Source of the DNA: Lottia gigantea
Lineage: Eukaryota; Mollusca; Gastropoda; Lottiidae
Assembly (NCBI RefSeq): GCF_000327385.1
Contig: NW_008710662.1
Location: 879,354 to 943,353 of the forward strand
Reading direction: 5' to 3'
Length of the DNA stretch: 64,000 nucleotides
The notes under the pieces were generated by a model. That model was not told where the DNA came from. It ran no database searches and saw only the letters and a program-made list of their open reading frames with translations. Below, one piece after another: positions 51,991 through 64,000 of this stretch. The position numbers and the translations under genes are program-made. Each line of letters opens with the position of its first letter. Positions within the stretch are counted from its first letter, which is position 1.

Positions 51991-53540
51991 TTAATGAATT
52001 CCTCTGTAAGGTGGTACTAAGCTTGCAGAAGGTTCCTGCTCTTTTAAAGCATCCCATTTCTGTATCTGAAATTAGGATAAAGTAGATATCAGAACATATT
52101 TCAAAAAGTCTGTACATTTCTTTAAAGGAAAAGAAAAATTAATAATTTTAAGGCAAAATTATTCATCGATGTAAGCTTACTGCTATAGTCTTAAATTTAG
52201 CACAGTCATAGTCTTCAAAAAGTTTTACTGTAGATTTCAATAATATTATAGTCTTAAAGGCTTAAAGGGATTGAAAAGAGGTTTATAAATATTTTATGTG
52301 TATCAAGGACATTGATAACATCAATTTGCACCATTTTCAATCAGACTTTTGTGGTTCTTGCAATTTCACTAAAACTAAGGATTTGATGACATTACTAATC
52401 GCAAAAACCCTTATGGGATACAAGCATATTTTGCAATAAGTTACATCATCAAGCATTAATTCTTATGGAATAGCAGGAACCACAGAAGTCTGACTGAAAT
52501 TGGAATGGTGCAAATTGATGCTATCAGTGATTCTGATACACATAAAAAAATTCACACTCAATTTAGAAATGGGTTCCCTTATTTATGAAAATACTTGTAT
52601 GAATAGAAAGTAGAGGTGTTCTAAAGACTATAATTTTAAAGCCACAATCAGTCACACCTACTTCATCGTGCAATATAAAAACTATTCTTACCAAGGCATG
52701 AGGACATGTTTCAGAGTACAGCCTTTTGAAATATTCACAAGGTTTATAATCTTCTCCTTTGATATCAATACATCTATTATAATCTACGTAGTTCTGGTTA
52801 CAATACCTACAAATAATATATACTTATTTAGTTTTAAAGTGCCAGCAAGCATCAGAAAACCAAATTGCCACAAGCAAGATTGAGGCATCCGGTATCCAGG
52901 ACGAAAATATATAAGCTAAGATATATCTATAATTTGAGAAAAAAAATAAGTAGGTCTACAGTAATCTGATTGGCTGATACAATTAAATTCAAAATCAATT
53001 TTGGCCAATCAAATGAATTGAACACTAAATCATCCTAAGTTAAGTTATTGTTAAACAGGCCCCAGGATTAATGTTTTCGACATAAGAGAACAGAATGTTA
53101 AAATATTTTTGTTGTTTCTCTCAAGTTCAGCTAGTTTATTGCTGAATTGGCTCATGTGCCCTAAATCGAACACATACATTGACAGTAAAAGATACACACA
53201 AGCCATTAATTTGTATGTTTATATTCCATGGTGGTTCAAATATAACTTGTTTATACTTACCTAGTTTGGTTCATGTTAGGAAAACGGGCATCAAACTGAC
53301 ATCTTGACAGAAATGTTTTCGAGATCTCTTGGATCATTTTCTACAATATATAATATAATAGGTTTTAAAGTTATTGAAAATAAGCCATCTTTATCAGTTG
53401 AGAATTGAATAGAAATTGTTTTGGTAAGCTTTTGGATGAAATTCATATTTTCAACAACATAATTAATTCGAGACTGACCAAAATAGATCAATAATAAATA
53501 GAAATATCACCTTTCGGTCACTGTCTGCATTGTCTGACAT
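51991..53540 (-). CDS. COX6B: Cytochrome c oxidase subunit 6B
   Basis: Nuclear-encoded subunit of complex IV on the intermembrane-space side, linking the two monomers of the dimer. Exons 53511-53540, 53261-53340, 52692-52806 and 51991-52065 join in phase to 99 residues (human COX6B1: 86). The conserved core FDARFPNMNQTRNC-type block is present as FDARFPNMNQTR followed by YCNQNYVDYNRC. The twin-cysteine signature is intact: C-x9-C (CNQNYVDYNRC) and C-x10-C (CEYFKRLYSETC), which form the CHCH fold. No cleaved presequence, as expected of Mia40 substrates. An acceptor (TTTTATAG) lies upstream of the ATG, so a 5'-untranslated exon is expected around 54.5 kb. Confidence 0.95.
52260..52551. repeat. 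Palindromic MITE-like element, family A copy 3
   Basis: In a COX6B intron. Mirrored arms: TTTTATGTGTATC, GATAACATCAATTTGCACC and TTTCACTAAAACTAAG on the left; GGAACCACAGAAG, TGGTGCAAATTGATGCTATC and ATACACATAAAA on the right. The outermost right end looks trimmed. Confidence 0.72.
52905..53075. repeat. Dispersed repeat, family F copy (COX6B intron)
   Basis: Inverted, diverged relative of 21870-22030: AATCTGATTGGCTGATAC, CAAAATCAATTTTGGCCAAT and CATCCTAAGTTAAGTTATT. Confidence 0.45.
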
Positions 53541-55549
53541 TTTGTGGCTGTTTATAAATTTCTAATGCTGGACCTATAAAATAAGATTTCAATAATTATC
53601 ATTATTTTGTGTTTGATCTGAAGGTTGCTTCAACAAAATTTTCATGTAGTGGAGACTTTTGCTTGATCTGTACCAGAATTTAGAATCAACCTAGCAAAAA
53701 AATTCCAGAGAATCTAACACTAGCTGACAACATTGAGCTTTGAATTAAATTAAATAGGTGTTGATATTAATGAACTTAAGTGTGGATATGTTGTTCTTTG
53801 CGTGAAGTGCTAATTTGGTTTCAACACACAGTAAGTTCAAACTTTGACAATAAATCTTGTCTACATTATGAAGACAGTCCAGCTAGACACATCATTAGGG
53901 TCAAAGTGGTAGACAGTAGTGTTATTAATCTGACTTTCATTCGTATGTACATGGCAAAGTTTTTTGCATCTATTCTGTGAGATGTTACCAATCAAAAGTC
54001 AGTCAAGGAGAAGTGCTGAATCTAACTACCAAAATCAAGATGCCTGTCAAGATATTTCACAAATAGTTCAACATCTGGAATCCCTAATTAACTTGACCCT
54101 GTCTGTGGACACACAAACTGACAAAGTAAGCCATACTTGAGTAATCCTTAGCTTGATGCTTAGTTCAGCTAAGCTTACTACAGAGGTTACTTTTTGACAA
54201 ATACATCTACCACCTTATCGTTTACATCCTTATTTATCCTTTTCTACATCAAAAATAAAAGGACCATCGTTGAGAGAATTTAGAAAAAATATATTAGGCC
54301 TATCTGGCTGACAACACTGACAGTGACTTTTCTTTTGCTTCACATTTCGTTGTCATTTCTGGCCCCGATTTTTAAGAAGGGAGCATTGTCTTGGGGTTTA
54401 AACTGTAGAATCATTCCAACACAATGTGTCTGAAAAAAAATCAAACCTATTAAGTGATTATTCAGTTGACAAATAAGTAAAATACGAAGACAGATAATGA
54501 CCTTGTTGTAAACTCTCAACTGGAGAAGTAACCGGAAGTAGAAAGGCTTCGTTCACTTCGTACAACCTAATTCAGACGAAAAACGAAACATTATTTGTGA
54601 CATTTTTTCAGTCTCAAGCAGATCTATGCGGGTTTTGGATCCAACGTATCTATGACAGATATGGTTAATTTGGGGATTTCACACAACGCCATTTAGTATA
54701 TTCTCCAGTAGATTTAAAAGAGAAAAATAATAACGAGTGTTTAAAATATAAAATTACACCGTTTAATGATCTGATCCATTGATCCGGCATGTTAAATGGC
54801 ATTACATTTGCAGTAACATTTTGAGTTCCTCGCTCAACCTTGTATAGAATGGAGATGTTTTTGACTAGTAATGCTAAATGTGATTGTCATTTATTGGTTT
54901 ACAAGAGAGTGGGTTGTGCACTGTGATAAAATGTTTAGTTTTTATTTATATGTCTACTGAAATGAGGATCACCTGTAAGATGTTTATTGGATACATGCAC
55001 AAACCAAATTGAAATGCTACCTAAAAAGCCTCCAAGATGTGCTCAAGAAGTTTGTTCTTAGTGTGTATGCGATATAGGCACAAAGCAAGTTGAACATCCA
55101 TTCTTTCCAAGATGTAGAAGTGCAAGCCATAGAAAGTATTTTGTATAACCCATTTTTTTTTCAAATAGCCATTAGGCAAAGATAGCTACCTTTATCAGCA
55201 TCAATTTTGGCCTTACAAGGAAATTTTTGGAACTAGTTTGACCAAATGCCACTACAAGACTGATCAATTGCAGCAATTTTCTTTTCAGTCAGGTGCATTG
55301 TGCTACATTATAACCAACAATTGTTGTTCCATAAAGTTGTGTCTATTATCCAACTCACAATTGCTAAATGCCATTTAAAGACTTTGCAACATTCCAGTTT
55401 GTATCATCCAAAACTGCAATGAGGCAGAATCCGTGACCTAAATGGCACCTCAAGGTCCCAACTTTAATAATTTAGCCATTTAGTTGATTTTCTGGCACTC
55501 GAAATGAAATAAAGACAAAGTATATTTATTTTTTATTCTCTTAAATAAT
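53541..55549. other. Spacer between COX6B and RPL10
   Basis: Contains the 5' region of COX6B (untranslated exon and promoter inferred near 54.5 kb) and the RPL10 3' end. A polyadenylation signal for RPL10 (minus-strand AATAAA, twice, at plus 55525-55537) follows its stop by about 15-25 bases. Nothing else recognised. Confidence 0.55.
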
Positions 55550-57751
55550 TTAGAGATTTTGTTTTCGGTATCTATCCATCCAGGCTTTGAGTGGACCATG
55601 ATCTGGTTTATATTGTACAGTAACACCATCAGGTACCAGTTGACCAGCTTTGAATTTGACGTCATATTCTTCACGAGACCATTTAGTAAATCCCCATTTC
55701 TTTGATACATAAATCTGCAAAAAAGAGTGTTCACAGCTGAAGATTTGGATCAATTTATCCTATAGACTTACAGAAAAGACAAATAAAACATCTGCTGTAG
55801 CCACAATTTAATTTTTTAACACCCAAACTAATAGAAGGTTTATGCAAACATTTAAACTTTTCTTGTTTTTTTGGTTGTATTGGAAATCTCTTGTATGAAG
55901 CAAAATAAACGCCAAATAGTAGAAAAACATATTATCTTCTACTTATTTTGAAGGTTTCAACTAAAAATATCAAGCATTACAAAGTCATACGTCAAAACTA
56001 GATCCAAGTACTTACTTAGCAATTAGTACTTTGTTCTTAATCAACTCTTTTTAAACAAATACAGTTTGGTTGACTATACATAGATATAAACAGCATATTT
56101 TTTAAACCTTTTGTTTGTAAAATATAAATTTTGCATACTGCCCAATTTATCACACAAAAGCTTTCTTACATAAAACAAGTTTCAACTTGCTTCTCACCTT
56201 TTGTCTGCCTGGGTATTTAAATTTGGCTCTTCGTAAAGCCTCAATGACATGACCTTCAGCGTTGTCCCTGCTTCTAACAGACATGATAGGTTGTCCAATA
56301 TTGACACGAGCAACAGTTCCTTGTGGTTTACCATAGGCACCACGCATACCAGTCTGGAGTCTGCAAGAAAAATTGTAGCATTTCAAATCCTGTATTTAGT
56401 CACTAATTTATCATTGGTAAAGAATAGATAAATCCTATTTCACCCATCACGATTCACGTACATTAATAATATTCAATAGTTAACTGACATATGTTTGATT
56501 TCATTGTCAAAGGTGCTAAATTAAGACATGGAAATACTCAAAAATATAGCAATTGGTTTGCCCAAAAAAGCATTAACATGAAAATGTATAGTTACCTATC
56601 AGCTCCAGCACACGACAACATCTTGTTGATTCTGACAACATGGAAAGGATGTACTCTTACTCTAAGATGGAAAGCATCTTTACCAACATGTTTTACCAAA
56701 TATTTATTAGCACAAATACGTCCAGCTTCTAAAGCTTCAGAACTAAGTTGTTCATATTCATCAGAAACTAAATGTACACAGTTGGCGAATTCATCTACTC
56801 GTGCCTTCTTTCTTCCCAGATCAAAAATCCTAATTTTAGGATCTGAAAGAAAACAGAAGTTAAAATTGATAAAACGATTCATAAAACATTTAACTAGAAA
56901 TCAAACAATATATATATATACAAGACAAAAACTTCCATAGCCATACAGTTGTATTTTGTTCAATGCATAAGTTGGCCAGGAAATTCCACACATTATCAAC
57001 AAATAAGCAGCTGAATCAGGAAAACATAAGTAACAAGTTAGCATTTTTCTAATATTTTAAGATATTTGTGCAAGACATTTACAATGTCATCGTCTTTTGA
57101 TATTGTGGAGTCCCTGGAAAATAAATTGATTATAAGTTAAGATGTATTTACCTGGTACACCTCTACAGAAACGAGATTTTGGATAAGGCTTATTTTTACA
57201 GTATCTGTAGCTGAAATGTCAAACAAAACTATCTAAATAAGTTTTAATATCAATTATGCCATGTAACATACTGGTACTGCTTTTATTTATCAGACCACTA
57301 CAATTTTCTTTTACAAAGAAGTCTGATTTGCTAGTGACCAAAAGGATTGCTCACAATTCTTCTTTAGAAAAAAATTTCCCAAATATAATCTTGAACCAAG
57401 ATGTTACTACTTAAACATCTTCGATCATGAAAAAACTTATTCAAGGTAAAATGCTCCCAAAAGCATAGCAGATCTATCACATGTTTTAAGGTGGGATAAA
57501 GATCCAAGGTAATGTCTCAGACCCTGGTGGCTGAACTGATGCCAAACATTTTACTAAATTACAACCATTAGATCACAAAAATGACCTCCCTATGCCAAAA
57601 TTAATTCCTGTTCACTTAAATTTTGCCCCAATAATCAAGTAAAACCTAAGAGCAGTTTATATTCTTGAGAAATTTAAGCATACGAAAGTTGCTGAATAAT
57701 TGTGATAATACAAAATTTCAATACGTACCACCGAGCTGGTCGGCGACCCAT
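55550..57751 (-). CDS. RPL10: 60S ribosomal protein L10 (uL16)
   Basis: Component of the large ribosomal subunit, placed late in cytoplasmic maturation near the peptidyl-transferase centre. Five coding exons, 57729-57751, 57152-57210, 56596-56842, 56198-56360 and 55550-55714, give 218 residues (human 214) with no phase conflict. Landmarks: [88 protein letters not shown]. The loop that contacts the P-site ([19 protein letters not shown] region) is intact. The start follows an acceptor (TTTTTTAG) by seven bases, so a short 5'-untranslated exon precedes it. Introns of ribosomal protein genes often host snoRNAs; I saw no convincing box C/D pair in these. Confidence 0.98.
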
Positions 57752-58082
57752 CTTGAATCTAAAAAATAAAGATAAAAAGGCTGGTTTTAACAATAGATAA
57801 ATGTTTCAACAATGTCAATAACTATTAAGGAATCGGATGATTTAATTAGATTTTGTAGATCTACCCAGAATAAGGGTGATTGAGTTAGATTAATTTTCTT
57901 ATCTAAAATACCACGTCCGACATGATTACCTACTTTCAATGGGAGAGAACTCTGCTTACATTTACCGGAAGTCTACGTCATGTGATAAACATTGGAAAAG
58001 CTATTTTTATATCAACAGAGAAAGGAAAGACTTCTCGTTTACTTTGTGTAAATTAAAATAATTGGAATGGCTTGATGCAATC
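57752..58082. promoter_or_regulatory. Bidirectional promoter RPL10 / SNX29
   Basis: 331 bp between the start codons. At 57965-57972 lies CCGGAAGT, an ETS/GABP core, followed by TACGTCA (57974-57980), a CRE/ATF-like half site. This pair is common in TATA-less housekeeping promoters. It probably contains the RPL10 leader exon. Confidence 0.55.
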
Positions 58083-61000
58083 ATGGATTCGGGTAAAATT
58101 AACTTGACACTTATTTTTTCGTCAGGGTTGACTCGGAGATGCCGTGGTTATCATAGAAAACACTGATTTGTACTCGACTCCAGTCTGTCTCATCAAGTTT
58201 ATCACTGCACTTCATCACCATCAATCAGCCCTTCTTCTACTGTTCACTTTCAGTCTTACAGTTCAAAGTTACCCTTTTTTTTTAACCTAAATCCCCAAAT
58301 CCAATCAAGTATCAATCATTGACGTTCATCATCAGTAGGCTATCACACACCAATCATTAACAACACACTTGTGAATGTCCTTTCTTTTATTACCGGGGTA
58401 CCTATTTCATTTTCTGTTTTCTTTGTTTCCTTACTTTTATATCGTAAGCTAATTTATGTTTTATTAGGAAAGGTCTTTCAGCCAATACAAAATAAGGTTT
58501 TTTTTTATCGCTATATATAAACTAATTCAGATCCAGACAGGCACTGCAGTCCATTCATTTGGATCTTTACTTTTGATTCCTCTCGATAAAAGTTGATTTT
58601 GGCTGAAGTTTTTGACACTATATATGACAGTGAGCGCATGATTTTAATCAACCACATTTCAACACTTAACGCTGATATAAATAAATGTGAAAACTGCTTG
58701 CATGACGCAGCAAAATTTCTGAGAAAGGAATTTGGACAGAAGCCATCCTCTATGTGTAAATGTAAAGAATTTGGCAATTCGCTATTTTATTTAGCGTAAT
58801 AAGATTGATTTACTGCTGTATATATTTTGACTTCTGCTCGTTGTCATCTAAACAAGCTGCCATTAAATACTTAGTGATCTTATTTCATTTGTTTATTCAA
58901 ATTTTACAAACCCCTCTATTCTTGAAATAAGTAAATTGTGGTGATTTTTGTGAAAATATTATCTGGACTACTGGTAAGCTTATATGTTGTTTATGTATCT
59001 TAATGCAAAATATAAAATATTTTCAGATGTGTTTTCCGAATAAAAGAAATTGTCTTAAAGAATCCTCACTAATGTTTGATATTCATATCATACTAGTTGC
59101 TATATATGTCTTTTGACAGATCATGTCATGACATTTGACCTATTAATTAGTCTCATTGATCAGCAATAAACTCTTTTGATATTTAAAATGTCTATCACAC
59201 TTCATTTGTTATACTAATTGATGGTAATTAAACCTGAACTATTAATTTGTGTCACACTGATGTTGAAATAGTACATGGTTATTATTATTGTCCAAAACAC
59301 TGTTTTATAGGAACTCTTTTCTGTTTGAATGCGTTGTTATGAATGGTTGGTCTCAAGTATTTTTTATTTATTTCATTGAATAGAAAAGAAAGCAATGGCA
59401 TACTGTTGAAAGTAGTTTTTTCCATCAGTGAGACTGCATTTGACTATTGTGTTTTCCATCAGTGAGACTGCATTTGACTATTGTGTTTTCCATCAGTGAG
59501 ACTGCATTTGACTATTGTGTTTTCCATCAGTGAGACTGCATTTGACTTTTGTGTTTTCCATCAGTGAAACTGCATTTGACTTTTGAGTTTTCTATCAGTG
59601 AGACTTCATTGACTATTGTGTTTTCCATCAGTGAGACTGCATTTGACTTTTGAGTTTTCTATCAGTGAGACTTCATTGACTATTGTGTTTTTTATCAGTG
59701 AGACACATAATCCATGTATGAAAACAAAATATACATGTAAGTTATATGTGGATAAATATTGATATAACTTGACAATAAATTCAGTACATCAAAAGCTTTA
59801 AACTTGTTTTTATTTTGTTTTTTAGGGCAAGAACCTCGAGTTAATGAACGACAGAGTATCTTGACTCGTTTACTAGATTCTGTTAAACAGGTAGGTGTAG
59901 GAGATGCTGAGTTGACAAACCTGGTCACAGATAGGTATTGGGTGTCCCAGTAATGAGAGAAATATCTATGTGATTCACTTTTATTCATGGTAGAGTCTAT
60001 TTAACAATCTGTTGATTGATGAATACAGATTGGTGAAGATAAATTGTTTGTGAAATTAATTGAGACATTATCTTTAAAAAGTTTATCTATAAACAGTTGA
60101 TTTGATAAATAATATTTTATCTTTATTTTCTAGTGTCAAGTGAGATTTGGTGGCAGATCAGAATTGGCTGCTGATGGAGATAGCAGGTTTGTTTTTATCC
60201 TTATTTTAAAATCATTTTATGTATAAATTAGTCTTACATTTCATTTTCTTAAAGGATAATAAATAAAAGAATTGCAATACTTCAGTTTCACTTTAGAAGG
60301 TAAACTTCATACTAGGGACCAAGTTTATTGATATTCATGACGTGGAAACCAATCAACACATGGTTTATTTTGTAAATCAACACACGATTGAGGGGGGTGG
60401 AGGAAGGCAATGCCTTCCCTAAAAAATGGATTGCCCCCCTGAAATAGTTCTGAAAACCGACCAATTCCATTACTGCACCATACAACATTCCCCATCAGGA
60501 TATATTACTTACCCCTCAAGTCTGGCTAAATGGTCACTAGGTTCTTCACCTCTTTATTAATTGAGTAGATAGCTGATCCTTACTTTATTCACAATTGAAA
60601 TGGAAAGGTGGTATTATCCAGATATTTTATATTGATTTTTATGTCTTATTGTGTGTTATAGGGTTTCATGTCTCTGTGCTGCCTGGGAGACAGCCTTACA
60701 ACATGGTATGAAACAAAATAATAAGGCTTTATTAGCTATCAAGTAAGTCATTTAACATCATTATATTAGTCCTACATTGTTATTATCAAAACATGTGATA
60801 AACTTTCATTATCACTTTAGATGATAAAGGAATAAGTCTTTTAAAGATAACAAGCTTGATTCAACATTTTCATTTTTCATTTCCAATATTAATTTTGTTT
60901 GTGAAATATTGTAAATTCTGGAGATTTTACTATATAACTTACTCTGAAAGTAATTGTTTATTACCTTGTTAAGGATTATAAGTATGGGCCAAAAAGTTTT

Positions 61001-64000
61001 AAGGTGGGGAGGGGGGGGGGGGGGGNNNNNNNNNNNNNNNNNNNNNNNNNNNNNNNNNNNNNNNNNNNNNNNNNNAATCTGTGCTTTATAAACATATCAT
61101 ATAGATTTCAACTTCAGCTAACGGTATAACTCTCAGAATAAAAATCAGATATCCAGTTTGTCTACAAATTAAGTTTGCTAAAAGGTTTAACATTCTCTCA
61201 AGTAGACTATTACAACTGTACTTATCACAGGATTTTTGCAGTTATAGACAAACCTTATTTTGAAAAATTATACCAATAGCTAGAAAACAGTTATGAACCA
61301 TCTGGTAATAAAGCAAAAACTAAGATGCACACTAGTCATAGAAAGTCAGAATTTCTTGCACTCAAGAAAAAGTTTTTGTGCAGAATTTCATCAGTGAGAC
61401 AAATAATTCTCGAATTTACCAGAAACAATTTTATTTTCAGTGTACTGGCACTATGTAAAGGAACATCTAACTAAACATGAAATACAGAGGTTTAGTAATT
61501 TAAAGAGTATAGAGAATGATACTGGTAGAGGTAGAGCATGGTTACGTGCCAGTTTTAATGAACATTCACTAGAAAGATATACTCATATGTTATTAGAGAA
61601 AGCTGACTTATTAAGGTAAGAATGAATGTCCTACAAGCATTGAACATTTTGTTATGTGTGTCCTATCTGCTAGATTATTCACGGTCAAGTCTTCTACAGA
61701 TTATCTGTGTATCATTCACAAGTTGATGTAAACTGTTATGATGTGGTAAGATGACTTTTTCAAAGTTTTCATTTTCTATTTTAATTATGACTCATAATCA
61801 ATATTTCCTCTTTATTTATGAAGACTGAGCTAAGCCTTTCACGAAGATAACCAAATTTTGCAGTTTTGTTCAGAAAATACACGATTTGGTTTGTGCACCC
61901 TGTCTGCAAGCTGTCTCCTCTCCGAATCTTTTGGCAATAGTATACTTTATATTAAGCTTCCTGATCAATATTTGAAAATGTTATTTGTAATATATTTAAA
62001 AAATGAAATAATTCTGTATGTTTTAGTCAATATTATGAAGATTGGGCGTTTTTACGAGATGAAGAAAGAAGTAGCATGTTGCCTATGATGGCAGCAGGTG
62101 GGTATTTACTCTTCTCTTAGTTAATGGTTAATGTTTGTCACATAGGACCAAAATGAAACCAGCAATTCAAATGAAATACCGATCTCAGGTCTGTTGTGCT
62201 GCAGTTGTTGCACGTTAAAAATCTTATAATAGTTGAAAAAAGACACAAGGAGTCAGTCCTTGTTGCTATGTTATCAAAACTAACTTCAACGCATACTGTA
62301 AGGTTGTCTGTTCTAATTTTAATAAGATTATAGAAATGATATTTGTTTTGAATTTCAGGCTTGGGTTCTATATTATTTGCTATAACTATAGATAGAACAG
62401 AACTAAATAAAACACATCAATCTAGTAATACAGTACATGTTAGTAATATATCAAATCCTACTGTTAAAAAACAAGAGTTAGAACCACAACCTGTTATAGC
62501 TGGTGACACCATAGTAGTTCAGGGTAGGTTTCTTCAAATAGTTCAGCAAGACAATTTTGTGTATGTTTTTTCTTCTTAGTGCAAGAGGAAAACCAATGAA
62601 GATTTAATACTGACCCTGTTTTTAAAGAAATCTTACAATAAGAAAATATGTTAAAATGGCAACTCGTCTTTTCGTAAGACTTTGCCATATATATAGAAAA
62701 GACATATATAGAAAAAGTTTAATTGAGTATTTCATTTATATTCAAGACCCAAGTAAACACCTGAAATTGCAAACCATTTCCTTTAAAAATGGAGACCTGG
62801 ATAATAGTTTGCTCATGAATGAAGCTCACTTAAAAAAAGATCTGTAAATTAATCAGAATGTGTAAGATTACAATAAGGCACAATATTAATACACACACTG
62901 AGGCTGACACTGGCTAAATTTGGTAAATGGCATCTAAAAATACAATTGCAATTCATGCTATATTTTAAACTAAAGCTTTTTTAGTGTTCTATTGTCTGTA
63001 AAATTAACCAAAGAATTGTTAACTTTTGTAGAAAAAAGAAAAGAGAAGAAAAAGAAGAAGAAAATAGCAAATATTGTAAGTTTTGACGAGGAAGACATTG
63101 ACAATAATATTGCACCAGTGAAAAGTAAAAATAAAGCAGACACACTCAATAACAAAAAGGAGAAAAAAGACTCTAAAAAAGAAGAGACAGTACAAAGGGA
63201 AATAACTCCAGAAGTAAACTCTGTGAATATAAGTGTGTCAGAAGTTGTGAACATTCCAATACAGAAAATGCAGCATTCAGAATATGTCAAACGTGAAAAC
63301 TCTGCTTTTGGTAAATCTATATCTAGTAACGTCAGTTCAGCATCAAATCTATCAGCTGATGGTTTATCAAGATCAAGTGTTGGATCATTTAGTTCAGAAG
63401 ATGTTGATTTTAAGTAAGTTGAACTTTCACCTAAATCAATAATTGAACAATTTTCAGCTACAAACATCACTGTCCGTTCTTAGGTTAAGGGCTCTATGAT
63501 CCTGCATTGCATAACAATGGTACATCACAGGCATAAAGCACCAAATCATGTTTTTTAATCAGATTGAGTAACTGAAGTTCGAAGATTTCAGTTAACTAAA
63601 AGATAACGATTTTAAATACCTTGGTTTTTTTTATTAAAGCTCAACACTCACTCCATTAACAAGTTCAGGACAACCTCTAGAAGATGATAGTTTCTTACCA
63701 CTAGAGAAATCAAAACCTGCCTTTAATATATCAGGTAAGGAAGAAAGTCAGATGCAACTGGACTCAGTCATCATTTACTCATTTTCTGTAATTCTAGAAG
63801 ATGCTGGCTATCATTGTCAAAAATTCCAATTTTGATTTGGAAATTTCCTACTTCCAATTTAACCATCATGTAATAAATACAGCATGATTTCAACAAGAAT
63901 AGTCAAAAATGCTAATTATGTATGTATTTATTTTCTTTTCTGTTTTTGATTAGGTGATTCCGTATCTATACATTCAGAAGATGATAGAAGATTAGACAAT
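58083..64000 (+). CDS. SNX29: Sorting nexin-29, N-terminal RUN-domain part (runs off window)
   Basis: Endosomal sorting nexin with an N-terminal RUN domain; the coiled coil and PX domain expected later lie beyond the window. Exons seen: 58083-58092, 59826-59890, 60134-60186, 60662-60742, [one missing], 61441-61615, 62027-62097, 62359-62523, 63032-63413, 63640-63734 and 63954-64000+. The short first exon (MDSG) joins in phase to QEPRVNERQSILTRLLDSVK. RUN landmarks: CQVRFGGRSELA, VSCLCAAWETALQHG, YWHYVKEHLTKHEIQRF, RGRAWLRASFNEHSLERY, YEDWAFLRDEERSSMLP, and then GLGSILFAITIDR. The lysine-rich KKKKIANIVSFDEED matches the vertebrate protein. Phase 2 at 60742 and phase 1 at 61441 do not fit, so an exon between them is missing, most likely lost in the assembly gap at 61026-61075. 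Confidence 0.93.
59417..59702 (+). repeat. Tandem array, about 34 bp unit, SNX29 intron 1
   Basis: About eight copies of a unit with TTTTCCATCAGTGAGACTGC and ATTTGACTATTGTG. It ends about 120 bp before the exon 2 acceptor. Each unit carries a TTTTCCATCAG acceptor-like string. Confidence 0.88.
61026..61075. other. Assembly gap (50 N) after a poly-G run
   Basis: Fifty N characters preceded by an uninterrupted G run (about 61008-61025). The round length suggests an unsized placeholder. An SNX29 exon is absent from the sequence around it. Confidence 0.95.

Noticed and set aside
55715-57728. Possible snoRNAs in RPL10 introns
   Set aside because: Vertebrate ribosomal protein introns host snoRNAs, but I could not find paired C/D boxes or an H/ACA fold by eye here.

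Overview
The window is animal nuclear DNA: AT-rich, intron-dense, with GT-AG introns of roughly 0.1-5 kb and many short tandem arrays. The visual pigment is a protostome-type rhabdomeric (Gq) opsin with an HPK motif after NPxxY. Together with the repeat style this suggests a mollusc, probably a gastropod; the species is not provable from sequence alone. I see no retrovirus-like, LTR, Polinton or LINE coding remains.

Layout. (1) 1-15.2 kb: a minus-strand secreted CUB-CUB-mucin-CUB-CUB-LDLa-trypsin serine protease with 12 exons visible and its last exon missing. A small unrecognised plus-strand gene (8.3-10.35 kb) is nested in its 5.4 kb intron, with two near-identical promoter/first-exon-like modules upstream. 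(2) 16.2-19.3 kb: a complete plus-strand Gq-opsin with a TATA box. (3) 20.9-25.35 kb: minus-strand TSEN54 (tRNA-splicing endonuclease subunit), 9 coding exons. (4) 25.6-47.8 kb: plus-strand KATNIP (KIAA0556, katanin-interacting ciliary protein), reconstructed as 37 coding exons with coherent phases. (5) 52.0-53.5 kb: minus-strand COX6B. (6) 55.55-57.75 kb: minus-strand RPL10/uL16. (7) 58.08-64 kb: plus-strand SNX29 (RUN domain part), running off the right edge and interrupted by a 50-N assembly gap.

Two gene pairs are head-to-head over short shared promoters: TSEN54/KATNIP (256 bp, NRF-1-like site) and RPL10/SNX29 (331 bp, ETS and CRE-like sites). The genes are otherwise functionally unrelated (protease, photoreception, tRNA splicing, cilium/microtubule, respiration, translation, endosome).

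The most unusual signal is repeated in four places: tandem arrays whose unit spans an exon-intron junction, so that splice sites themselves are multiplied. KATNIP exon 10 has a 15-copy, 81-bp in-frame array in which each copy ends with the same 5' splice site. KATNIP exon 14 has five 5' splice sites 75 bp apart, also in frame. KATNIP intron 21 is filled with copies of its own donor. The nested gene has about seven copies of a 3' splice site fused to a donor-like GTAAG. If real and used, the exon 10 and 14 arrays would yield a ladder of KATNIP isoforms from about 1752 to 2230 residues. Several foldback/MITE-like families and a tRNA-headed SINE-like stretch fill introns and intergenic DNA.
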